Shown here piece by piece: positions 32,108 to 38,566 of a stretch of 38,566 bases of DNA. Every line of letters begins with the position of its first letter. Positions within the stretch are counted from its first letter, which is position 1. A program made the position numbers and the translations under genes. The notes below the pieces were generated by a model. The model ran no database searches, was not told the origin of the DNA, and saw only the letters and a program-made list of their open reading frames with translations. This stretch comes from a virus, in the IMG/VR virus record IMGVR_UViG_3300046323_000828, positions 1-38,566 of that record. The stretch is one strand, 5' to 3'.

Positions 32108-32280
32108 AGTCAGTATTTTGCGTCAATACAATAGTGTTGCGTCAGTAATTTTTTTAATATAAGTAATTGATAATCAAAAGATTAATTGAAATGAGTAAAG
32201 AAGTTTATATAACTGATACATACTTGATTATCAATAAGTTAATACTTCTTGCGTCAGTAAAATTGTAATTTGCGTCAAAT
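32108..32280. other. Candidate attP arm region with TTGCGTCA repeats
   Basis: Four direct repeats of TTGCGTCA(G/A) stand at 32118-32128, 32137-32147, 32249-32259 and 32270-32280, with a partial GAGTCAGTA at 32107-32115. They form two pairs about 110 bp apart, the last overlapping the integrase start. Between the pairs lie two operator-like palindromes, TTGATAATCAA (32167-32177) and TTGATTATCAA (32224-32234). Repeats next to int are the usual arm-type integrase sites. The core cannot be identified without the host att site. I see no gene in this gap. Confidence 0.65.
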
Positions 32281-33427
32281 GGATAATTATAAATTGGCTC
32301 GCCTTGTGGACTGTGGGGGCAATATATCTAAAAGGTGGTATGTTGTTTTTTATGTAAAAAATTTGGCAAATGGTAATCTTGAACGCAAAAGAGATTATTC
32401 AATCAATACGATTGAGGAAGGCAATGAGAAACGAGCTTCAACCGAGAAAGAACGTAGGGTTCTGGCTGCAAAGCTCATCAAAGAAATTAATAGTTTGCTC
32501 AAATCCGGTTATGTGGTAGAGCCAAAACAAGCTGAAGAAAAGCCTTTAAAATTGATTACTGAGGCTTTATTTTTTGTAATTCAAAAGGATAGTAATTTAT
32601 CTAAAAATTCAGTTTTCAGCTATGAAAAAATAGTCAAAAGGATTCTTGATTTTGAGGAGTTTAAGAAAAAAAAATTCACACTTTGTGAATTTGATTTTCA
32701 ATTTGTGCAAGAGCTTTGCGACTGGCGAAAGGAAAAAGTAGGGAAAACAACCTTCAAACATTTTATCGTACATTCAAAATCCCTTTTTAACAAATTAGAA
32801 AAAAGGAAATTGATTGAAAAAAATTACTTTCTTGAAATCGCCAACACTGAAGCTGAAGTAAAAAGTAATGTCCCCTACTCCGAAACTCAGGCTAAAGTAA
32901 TTCTCGAATTTTTAAAAAATAAATACCCTTCTTTGTGGCTCTTTGTGATTACGGTGTATTATACTTTCATTCGCATAGATGAACTTCGTAATATGAAGAT
33001 AGGCTGGATTAGCTGGGAGCGTTCTTTGATTCGCATTCCTGCGGAATTTGCCAAAGGTCGAAAAAAAGGAAGGTATGTTTCGATTCCAAAAAATCTAATG
33101 AAAATATATTTGGATTTGAAAATTAATGAGATGGATACAAATTTATATATGTGTGGCAATCACAAACCCAGCTATGTCGCAAGTGTTCCCCGATATTTCA
33201 ATAATTTGCATCACAAATCTTTGATTGATTTGGGTTTTGGCGGTCTGAATCATACAATGTATTCATGGAAGCATACTGGCGTAATTGCTGCTTATCGTGC
33301 TGGTATTGACATCAAAACGATACAAAGGCAATGCGGTCATTCTACCTTGCAAATAACTGATATTTACCTTCGCGATTTGGGTTTGCATCAGGAAGGCTCG
33401 GCAATGGATTTGATGCCGGAGTTTTGA
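32279..33427 (+). CDS. int: Tyrosine recombinase (phage integrase)
   Basis: A 382-residue site-specific integrase. The N-terminal part has an arm-binding-like fold (WYVVFYVKNLANGNLERKRD), then a SAM-like core-binding domain (about 90-185). In the catalytic domain, TFIRIDELR carries the first arginine (R232), AKGRKKGRYVSIP the beta-hairpin lysine, YSWKHTG box II with K331-H332, GHS has H354, and DIYLRDL the nucleophile Y363. Box II lysine replaces the usual arginine. A frame with TTG opens three codons upstream, but the ATG at 32279 is preferred. The start overlaps the last arm-type repeat, so integrase binding could repress int. Confidence 0.92.
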   Translation: MDNYKLARLVDCGGNISKRWYVVFYVKNLANGNLERKRDYSINTIEEGNEKRASTEKERRVLAAKLIKEINSLLKSGYVVEPKQAEEKPLKLITEALFFVIQKDSNLSKNSVFSYEKIVKRILDFEEFKKKKFTLCEFDFQFVQELCDWRKEKVGKTTFKHFIVHSKSLFNKLEKRKLIEKNYFLEIANTEAEVKSNVPYSETQAKVILEFLKNKYPSLWLFVITVYYTFIRIDELRNMKIGWISWERSLIRIPAEFAKGRKKGRYVSIPKNLMKIYLDLKINEMDTNLYMCGNHKPSYVASVPRYFNNLHHKSLIDLGFGGLNHTMYSWKHTGVIAAYRAGIDIKTIQRQCGHSTLQITDIYLRDLGLHQEGSAMDLMPEF

Positions 33428-33642
33428 GCTTCAGGCGAAATTATAAAGGTCTCCCCTCCTATTTCTATTGTTTCGAGTTTGCCTTCATCAATTAGACGTT
33501 TGATGAAATTATAATGAGTGCCAATCTTACCATTTTTTTTTTGGTAATTTTTTGCATAGTAAGAAATCGTTACAAGTCTTTCGGCATCAATTTCCCTATT
33601 CCCTTCAAAAGTGTCAAATATTTTTATCATAATCTTTCGCAT
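33388..33642 (-). CDS. Excisionase-like helix-turn-helix protein
   Basis: An 84-residue protein with a MerR/excisionase-like winged helix: ERLVTISYYAKNYQKKNGKI, then THYNFIKRLIDEGKLETIEI, then GGETFIISPEAQ. The pattern (helix, turn, IDEGKL, short wing) is that of Xis-type or helix-turn-helix-domain proteins of Bacteroidota elements. It overlaps the integrase gene tail-to-tail by 40 bp, so transcription of one opposes the other. It lies opposite a promoter region with strong palindromes. Assignment as Xis is by context. Confidence 0.65.
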   Translation of the reverse strand: MRKIMIKIFDTFEGNREIDAERLVTISYYAKNYQKKNGKIGTHYNFIKRLIDEGKLETIEIGGETFIISPEAQNSGIKSIAEPS

Positions 33643-33751
33643 TTACAAAAATCTACACAAAAATAGTTAAAAAAGTCTAAAAAATTAGACTAAATTTTTT
33701 AGTCTAATTTTTTAGACTAAATTTGTAAAATAAACCCTAAATAAATTTTTT
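33643..33751. promoter_or_regulatory. Second divergent promoter/operator region
   Basis: Overlapping palindromes with unit AGTCTAA/TTAGACT: AGTCTAA-N4-TTAGACT at 33674-33691 and 33701-33718, plus TTAGACTAAA-N3-TTTAGTCTAA at 33685-33707. Perfect -7 boxes flank them: TAAATTTG on the plus strand (33718-33725) and TATTTTTG on the minus strand (33665 to 33658). The plus box overlaps the last palindrome, so a bound protein should block both promoters or switch between them. Confidence 0.75.
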
Positions 33752-34033
33752 ATGAAACAGATAATTAAATATCTCAAGATTTTGCTCAAATGCGTTGCCG
33801 AATTTAGACGCAACGAAACGGTGTATATGCGTGAAACGATTGAAATGAAGAAAAAAATTGACGTGTTATTAATCGTCAATAATGAGATGGCAAAAAAGGT
33901 CGATGAGGACTATGCCAAACACGTTCAATTGAATAATACTGAGCAGTCTGAATTTCGTGTTATTGGCTTTCAGCCTTCTTCTATAAGAGCCAAAGCAACG
34001 GATTCCGTTCCTAACTCTATTCAGCAATTATAA
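33752..34033 (+). CDS. Small helical protein, unknown
   Basis: A 93-residue basic protein with a helical first half (IIKYLKILLKCVAEFRRNET, EMKKKIDVLLIVNNEMAKKV) and an unstructured tail. No family recognised. First gene of a short plus-strand operon under the second divergent promoter. Confidence 0.7.
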   Translation: MKQIIKYLKILLKCVAEFRRNETVYMRETIEMKKKIDVLLIVNNEMAKKVDEDYAKHVQLNNTEQSEFRVIGFQPSSIRAKATDSVPNSIQQL

Positions 34034-34245
34034 TGATTGAAATTAGAACGGTTGGAAAAACGCATTTTCTTAATGAGAGTGCTAAGGTGTTGTTGATTGA
34101 GGACGTTTCGGATGAATTGTCTGCAAGATGTAGGATTCACGTAGTTATTGAAGGCATCGTGAATGTCTTGGTTGTGGAAATGGATAGCACGGAATTAAAT
34201 CTGTTGCTTGAAGAAAAAAAAAGAACGGATAATTCGGACAAGTAG
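34033..34245 (+). CDS. Small beta-rich protein, unknown
   Basis: A 70-residue protein with alternating strands (AKVLLIEDVSDELSARCRIH, VVIEGIVNVLVVEMDS), a compact beta fold. Its ATG shares one base with the previous stop (TAATG), so translation is coupled. No family recognised. A terminator follows. Confidence 0.7.
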   Translation: MIEIRTVGKTHFLNESAKVLLIEDVSDELSARCRIHVVIEGIVNVLVVEMDSTELNLLLEEKKRTDNSDK

Positions 34246-34308
34246 CGGTGTTCTTCAATTATATCGCTCTGTCGGAAAATCCGTTCTATGCAAAGTTATC
34301 AAATTTTT

Positions 34309-34338
34309 AGCCAAATATGCAAATATTTGGCTTTTTTG
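34309..34338 (+). terminator. Intrinsic terminator of plus-strand pair
   Basis: Perfect 9-bp stem AGCCAAATA (34309-34317) / TATTTGGCT (34324-34332), six-base loop, followed by six T on the plus strand, just before the end of the convergent amidase gene. The run to this point from 34246 holds no convincing gene. Confidence 0.9.
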
Positions 34339-34339
34339 T

Positions 34340-35092
34340 TTAGTTTTTATTGTAATCAATCAATGCACTGATGGTTGCTTGTGTGATTGCTTGGATGTAT
34401 GCCGGATTTCGCAGGGTTTGGACATCATTTAGATTGGTAAAGAAAAGATTCTCAATGAGTATGGCGGGCATTACTGTCCACATCAATTCATCATAACCGC
34501 CTTCAAATAAGCCCAAGTATTTTACTCCAAAATTGGCGGTGTATTGTTTTATTTTTTCGTTCCAATTTTTTGCAAACTCGTCTGACTTGGTGAAACCGGG
34601 TGAAGTAAATAAAGCTATTCCTGAAGCTTCGTTTTTTGATTTTCCTTTTGACTCTAATCCGATGGCGTTGGAGTGGAATGATAACCAAAGGGATTTTGCA
34701 GGTCTATCTTTTTGAAAATCGCTGTTTGCTATGAAGGTTCTTTCTTCGTTAAGCCTGTCTGCGGTGGGGTGGTAGGTTTTGATAACTTCCGCGCCGAGTT
34801 TTTGCAGTTCTATGGCAAGTGGCTCGGTAAATGTGCGGTTTAATTGACCTTCATAGGCTGAATCAATTATTTCGCCTTTGTCGTTTGTGAAATGATAGAA
34901 TTTGCCGTGGTTTGGAAAGGTAAGGTATTTGGAAGTAAGCGGGTCGATGCTTCCATGTCCGCTGTTTAGATATACAGTAAGACCTTGCAGCATTGTGGGC
35001 TTGGGTTCTTGGATGCCAGTAAGTGCGTTGTTTACTTTTTTTAAGCAATCTTCTAATTTTTTTTTGATTTCGAGGAGTTCCTTTGTATCCAT
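34340..35092 (-). CDS. N-acetylmuramoyl-L-alanine amidase (endolysin)
   Basis: A 250-residue zinc amidase of the Amidase_3 family that cuts the peptide-glycan bond of peptidoglycan for lysis. Zinc ligands are H46 (LNSGHG), E81 (SAYEGQLNR) and H140 (LSFHSNA), with the general base E214 in ILIENLFFTN. The N-terminal 30 residues are a coiled helix (ELLEIKKKLEDCLKKVNNAL). No signal peptide, so release probably needs a holin. It ends just short of the convergent terminator. Confidence 0.93.
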   Translation of the reverse strand: MDTKELLEIKKKLEDCLKKVNNALTGIQEPKPTMLQGLTVYLNSGHGSIDPLTSKYLTFPNHGKFYHFTNDKGEIIDSAYEGQLNRTFTEPLAIELQKLGAEVIKTYHPTADRLNEERTFIANSDFQKDRPAKSLWLSFHSNAIGLESKGKSKNEASGIALFTSPGFTKSDEFAKNWNEKIKQYTANFGVKYLGLFEGGYDELMWTVMPAILIENLFFTNLNDVQTLRNPAYIQAITQATISALIDYNKN

Positions 35093-35112
35093 TTTGTTGT
35101 GAGGGTTTTGTA

Positions 35113-35142
35113 ATTTACCCTGAGCGTTGGCTCAGGGTAAAT
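35113..35142. terminator. 13-bp perfect stem-loop upstream of amidase
   Basis: Arms ATTTACCCTGAGC (35113-35125) and GCTCAGGGTAAAT (35130-35142), loop GTTG. It stands between the lipoprotein gene and the amidase gene. Neither side shows a strong T-run, so it may be an attenuating or RNA-processing stem rather than a full terminator. Confidence 0.6.
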
Positions 35143-35174
35143 GGGTTTTACAAAGTCAAAGTCTTGGTTATTTT

Positions 35175-35675
35175 TTACCGATAGTTCCTACTTATTTTCC
35201 GTGAGGCTTTGAGATGTTTCCGCAAATCGGCACGTAAATATTGCTTTATTTCAAATATTCTATTGTCTGCATAAATTTTCCGTTCAAGTGGATTGGAAGC
35301 AATTGCATTTGATAGAATGAAATGCGGTAGGGGTGCAGGCGATGGAATACTTTTCTTTGCGGTAAGTTTGGGGAAAAATAGTTTATGACCTACGTGCTTT
35401 GTGCTGTCCCGAAGCGTGGAATAGTTAATCAAATACGGAACGATAAGACTATCATTCCGTTGAATGGGCAAAAAATCCACAAATCCTAACGGAGTCCGAT
35501 ACCATTGGGCGTTCATTTCGGATTTTGCGATTTTGATTTCACCTCCTTTGTACTTGTTTTCAAGATAGGAGTAAGCATGGTCGACACCAGCGTCAAACCA
35601 CCGAGTCGATGCGCAACTTGCCATCGAGATGGCTAAGATGATGACAATTGAAAATGTTTTTAGAAATGCTTTCAT
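35175..35675 (-). CDS. Lipoprotein, possible spanin-like lysis factor
   Basis: A 166-residue protein with a type II signal peptide (KTFSIVIILAISMASCAS, lipid cysteine at 21). The mature part is basic, with a proline-rich segment (IPSPAPLPHF) and very basic C-terminus (LRKHLKASRKISRNYR). Proximity to the endolysin suggests a lysis role such as outer-membrane spanin, but the length and absence of a paired inner-membrane gene make this uncertain. Confidence 0.7.
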   Translation of the reverse strand: MKAFLKTFSIVIILAISMASCASTRWFDAGVDHAYSYLENKYKGGEIKIAKSEMNAQWYRTPLGFVDFLPIQRNDSLIVPYLINYSTLRDSTKHVGHKLFFPKLTAKKSIPSPAPLPHFILSNAIASNPLERKIYADNRIFEIKQYLRADLRKHLKASRKISRNYR

Positions 35676-35739
35676 TTAATTGTTGTTTAATTGAACAATG
35701 TGAATAATCTGAACATTAATATACAAAAAAATTGTCAAA

Positions 35740-36750
35740 TTAAAAAGTAAAATTTTTTCTTCCTTCATTATCAAATTGTTGGTAGGCTCTTGGGTTTTCT
35801 TCGGTTGGCTCGGTGTATTGCGAAGAAGCTGCGTAAGTGGAATACTCGTCTATATTTTCGTCCAATATTTTTTTGACTGTCAATAGATTTTGTTCGGCAT
35901 CCATTAAGTACTGAGCTTGCAGTTCTTTTTTGGTTTTGGGGTCTAATGTGCTTTTTTCAATGATGCCATCATTGTAGCTTACAAGGCTGTAGCCTTCTGC
36001 GGATTGTGATATGGATAGGGTAGGCAGTGATTTTGAAAAGGCTAAAAAGGCTGTGGCTTCGGTTATGAGTGGCAGTATGATTTTGTTTGGCTCGCTCAAT
36101 GTGTTGTTTTTCTTTTCTGTTTTCAAAAGCTCAAAAAGAGCTTTTGAAATATTGGCACTTATAAAATCTCTTTCTATGCGAATGATGAAGGGGCGAAGGC
36201 GTAGGAACAGCCTCCTTGATGCGTTTACCGGCAGATAGTTATTAAGTTCTTCGGCTGAATTAATTATCAATTCAGTTGCAAAAGTGTAGGCTGGGCTTTC
36301 TACCCATTGCAGATAATCTTCTTGGTTTTGTTCCAAAAATCTTAGTAACTGCTCTGCGAATGTGTCTGCTGAATCGTATAGTTTTTTGAGTGTGGATTTG
36401 TATTTCCACTGCGGAAGCTGGGTTGTTTCTTGGCTGTTTGCCTGTTGTAATCCTGCTGCCGAAAAAAATATATCGATAAACTCAAAATTATCGGATAGAA
36501 TGTAATAAACCAAGGCTCTTTGAACGTGTGGCAGTAGGGCGGTTTGCTCGGTGCTAAGGGTATTGGCTTGAAAATTTTCGGCAAGGCTTTCATATTCATC
36601 TTTGCCCAAAAGATTAGGAATGTGAATTAATTGCGATTGTTCAATGAATCCTTTTATTGATTCAAAATCGAGGTTTTTTTGAATCGATGGATAATGTGCT
36701 TTGAGTTGCGTTGCATACCCATCAGCATCGGGTTTGAAAAGTAGGTTCAT
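35740..36750 (-). CDS. Head-tail connector-like protein (DUF6712-like)
   Basis: A 336-residue, mainly helical protein directly after the portal gene (2 bp apart). It begins MNLLFKPDADGYATQLKAHY, contains LPHVQRALVYYILSDNFEFI and SQSAEGYSLVSYNDG, and ends in an acidic, unstructured tail. The arrangement resembles the DUF6712-type proteins that follow portals in Bacteroidota phages, thought to be neck components. Assigned from position and general likeness only. Confidence 0.6.
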   Translation of the reverse strand: MNLLFKPDADGYATQLKAHYPSIQKNLDFESIKGFIEQSQLIHIPNLLGKDEYESLAENFQANTLSTEQTALLPHVQRALVYYILSDNFEFIDIFFSAAGLQQANSQETTQLPQWKYKSTLKKLYDSADTFAEQLLRFLEQNQEDYLQWVESPAYTFATELIINSAEELNNYLPVNASRRLFLRLRPFIIRIERDFISANISKALFELLKTEKKNNTLSEPNKIILPLITEATAFLAFSKSLPTLSISQSAEGYSLVSYNDGIIEKSTLDPKTKKELQAQYLMDAEQNLLTVKKILDENIDEYSTYAASSQYTEPTEENPRAYQQFDNEGRKNFTF

Positions 36751-36752
36751 AA

Positions 36753-38084
36753 TTAGAAATTATTTGTTTGCCCTGTTGGGTTTTGGTCGGTGGTCTTTAA
36801 TTCTTTATTTCTGAATGCAAATTGTGCTTCGGGATTCCAGCCATTTATTTTTTTTATGTTGTAAAGTGGCTTTAGAATTTTTTTTCTGTGCCTATCTATG
36901 CGCGCGTTGTAAGCGTTCCAACTGTTTAGGATGTCTGAGCCACTCGATAATTTACCCGGCACAAGCATGGACGCGAGCGATGGCGGTACTTGTGTGGCGG
37001 AGCAGAGTATTTGAAACATTTGCTCAAAGTCATCACTAAATAAGGTGTCTGGAATTTCGTGTTTGATTGGGCTTATCTCGATGCTTACTTCTTTGCCTGA
37101 AGTATCTTTCCAAAAGTAGGTAATGAGTGGCTTGCCTGCGTTTTCGGGACCTTGTAAGAATTTCTCGAGGTTTTCGGATAGTTTTTCTTTTTCTTTCATC
37201 AAATCTTCCTTTGAATAATTTGGAAAGTTAATTTTGAAATAATCAGCAGGTATTTTTACATGCCAACTTGGTGTGGCGACATGGTTAATTAATGATTTTT
37301 TGAATGTTGGGATGCTATTGAGGTACTCGATAAATTGGTTAGCTCCAATCCAAAACGGAACAGACATGAAGGGATTGCCCGGAAAGTAAGCCTTTATATG
37401 TTCTATGCTTTTTTTGCGGATTTTGGCTTTTGAAAATGATGGTATGTAGCTGTTGTTTGAAATTTGATAGTTATTCCAATCTGGGTTTAAAATGTAGGTT
37501 TGTACTGCTGTTTTAAAATCTTCGGGAATTTCAGGTCGTACATTTGTAAAATCAATATGGTTTAACAATGCAATGCCTTTTGTGTAGCCTTCCACAAATG
37601 CACCTCTACTGGCGATGTATTCGGCAAAAAAATTGCCGAAAAAATAGAAGTCTGTGGAAGCTCCTTCAAAAAAATCATCTGTTTCATTTTCAGCAAAAAA
37701 ATCTATTATTTGATTGTCTAACAATGGCTCTCTAATTTCCATGACATCATTGCCTTTTTGTTCATACCCTACAATCTTGTAAACATATAAGCCCTGTCCG
37801 AGAACCATGTCGATTTTGAAACTAAGAAGTGGTAAGAGCAAGGGAGAATCAATAATCCATTTGATTATTTTGTAGGGCAATTTATTGTCAGAACCAAACT
37901 TTGCTATCCTGTCGGAAACTTTTTGAGTTCGCTTAAAATACACATCATCAAATAATGTGCTGTCGCTCAAATCATTATTTTTTGAACCACGATTTTGATA
38001 ACCTTCTTTATCAAAATAAAATTTACCTCCGTTTTTTCCGATGTAAACTTCGTAGGAATCTGAATTTACAAAATTTCTTCTCAT
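36753..38084 (-). CDS. Portal protein
   Basis: A 443-residue protein of the dodecameric DNA gate at the capsid vertex. Supporting parts are IIKWIIDSPLLLPLLSFKID (about 72-91), VLGQGLYVY, the wing region TDFYFFGNFFAEYI, VPFWIGANQFIEYLN, the long clip/stem helices, and the C-terminal SATQVPPSLASMLVPGKLSS followed by SDILNSWNAYNARIDRHRKK, typical of the portal crown and stem end. It follows TerL on the circle and precedes the connector-like gene. Confidence 0.85.
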   Translation of the reverse strand: MRRNFVNSDSYEVYIGKNGGKFYFDKEGYQNRGSKNNDLSDSTLFDDVYFKRTQKVSDRIAKFGSDNKLPYKIIKWIIDSPLLLPLLSFKIDMVLGQGLYVYKIVGYEQKGNDVMEIREPLLDNQIIDFFAENETDDFFEGASTDFYFFGNFFAEYIASRGAFVEGYTKGIALLNHIDFTNVRPEIPEDFKTAVQTYILNPDWNNYQISNNSYIPSFSKAKIRKKSIEHIKAYFPGNPFMSVPFWIGANQFIEYLNSIPTFKKSLINHVATPSWHVKIPADYFKINFPNYSKEDLMKEKEKLSENLEKFLQGPENAGKPLITYFWKDTSGKEVSIEISPIKHEIPDTLFSDDFEQMFQILCSATQVPPSLASMLVPGKLSSGSDILNSWNAYNARIDRHRKKILKPLYNIKKINGWNPEAQFAFRNKELKTTDQNPTGQTNNF

Positions 38085-38088
38085 ATAA

Positions 38089-38418
38089 TTATCTAATAAT
38101 TTTCATTTCGTTGTAATGCGTTACTAAGTCAATGATAACAGTAAAATTTTTGCTTGTATCGTGATTGAATAACAGCAAGACACCTTTTTCTTTTATCCTG
38201 TAAAAAGTTTTTTTGGGTGTTGCTGTTTCCGATTGTTGATTTGATGAATATTTGAATGATTTTGAGCATCTATCTACTTTTTTTATCTTGCCTCTTTCAA
38301 TATCATTTTCATCTTTGCCAGCTTTGACAAACTGCAAAGAAAAAATTTTAGGTTTTTGTCCTTCAATATTTTGGTCAATTTCTGATAAAAAAGCGGTTAT
38401 GCTAATTTTTTGCATCAT
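38089..38418 (-). CDS. Small protein between TerL and portal, unknown
   Basis: A 109-residue alpha/beta protein, basic (RGKIKKVDRCSKSFKYSSNQ). The second half has FYRIKEKGVLLLFNHDTSKN and FTVIIDLVTHYNEM. No family recognised. It starts exactly where the terminal repeat begins and ends 4 bp before the portal gene, so it is in the late operon. An alternative ATG one codon in is equally possible. Confidence 0.65.
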   Translation of the reverse strand: MMQKISITAFLSEIDQNIEGQKPKIFSLQFVKAGKDENDIERGKIKKVDRCSKSFKYSSNQQSETATPKKTFYRIKEKGVLLLFNHDTSKNFTVIIDLVTHYNEMKIIR

Positions 38419-38544
38419 TTTTTTTACAATAAATTTAACCTTTTTTTAAAATATTAACAAATTTGCAGTCAAAATAAATATAAACACTTGATAATAAATC
38501 AATTATGTTACATTTATATTCATTTTTAATTCAATTTGAAAGGC
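38419..38544. repeat. Direct terminal repeat, right copy
   Basis: Exact copy of positions 1-126. The last 22 bases (38545-38566) do not continue as position 127 onward does: they are the reverse complement of positions 116-137, joined at a GGC shared by both. Confidence 0.85.
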
Positions 38545-38566
38545 GTCGCAATCAAGCCTTTCAAAT

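Noticed and set aside
34208-34432. Plus-strand 74-residue frame with a hydrophobic stretch
   Set aside because: It needs a TTG start inside the previous gene, runs through a strong terminator, and ends antisense within the amidase gene.

Overview
The window is an essentially complete, low-GC, temperate siphovirus-type phage genome of the phylum Bacteroidota. It is probably a circular molecule of about 38,418 bp, because positions 1-126 recur exactly at 38419-38544. The host assignment rests on AT-rich leaders without Shine-Dalgarno sequences, several TAnnTTTG (-7 box) matches beside regulatory palindromes, a Bacteroidota-style integrase and lipobox proteins. Tail length, a TP901-type tape measure and the absence of sheath genes point to a long non-contractile tail.

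Layout, read as a circle. (1) Minus strand across the contig ends: small terminase candidate (2305), TerL, a small unknown, portal, a connector-like protein, a lipoprotein and the amidase endolysin (34340). (2) Lysogeny region, 30.9-34.3 kb: two divergent regulators around an operator-rich gap, a repressor-linked lipoprotein, direct repeats upstream of a tyrosine integrase (candidate attP arms), an excisionase-like gene tail-to-tail with the integrase, and a second operator-rich divergent gap driving two small plus-strand genes. (3) Early/replication operon, minus strand, 30.9 to 26.4 kb: a chain of very small overlapping genes, a primase-helicase, a dense GTCGAT repeat array (origin or centromere candidate), small unknowns and a ParB-type protein. 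(4) Tail genes, minus strand, 24.2 to 17.1 kb: three tail-completion/chaperone-like genes, tape measure, large baseplate/hub protein. (5) A four-gene plus-strand island, 12.3-17.1 kb, with a tail fibre and a right-handed beta-helix protein. (6) Head genes, minus strand, 12.2 to 8.2 kb: S49 protease with coiled-coil tail, major capsid protein, tail tube candidate, coiled-coil protein, holin candidate. (7) Accessory region, 8.0 to 2.4 kb: ParB-like protein plus glycosyltransferase-like protein, a non-coding structured segment, and small genes including an ArdC-type antirestriction protein, a J-domain protein and a free-standing RarA/MgsA C-terminal-like domain.

The most unusual part is the accessory region. 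Four nearly identical regulatory modules of about 100-130 bp stand before separate genes, each with a palindromic TATAAT segment, a TTGATTATCAG site and tandem TAGGAAA repeats. A shorter core, AAATTTAATTAGTG on the plus strand, precedes further small genes. The TTGATWATCAA site also touches the repressor start codon and appears twice before the integrase, which suggests one regulon joining lysogeny control to the accessory (probably counter-defence) genes. I saw no tRNA genes, CRISPR arrays or insertion sequences. All functional names are from reading motifs by eye; no database search was possible.
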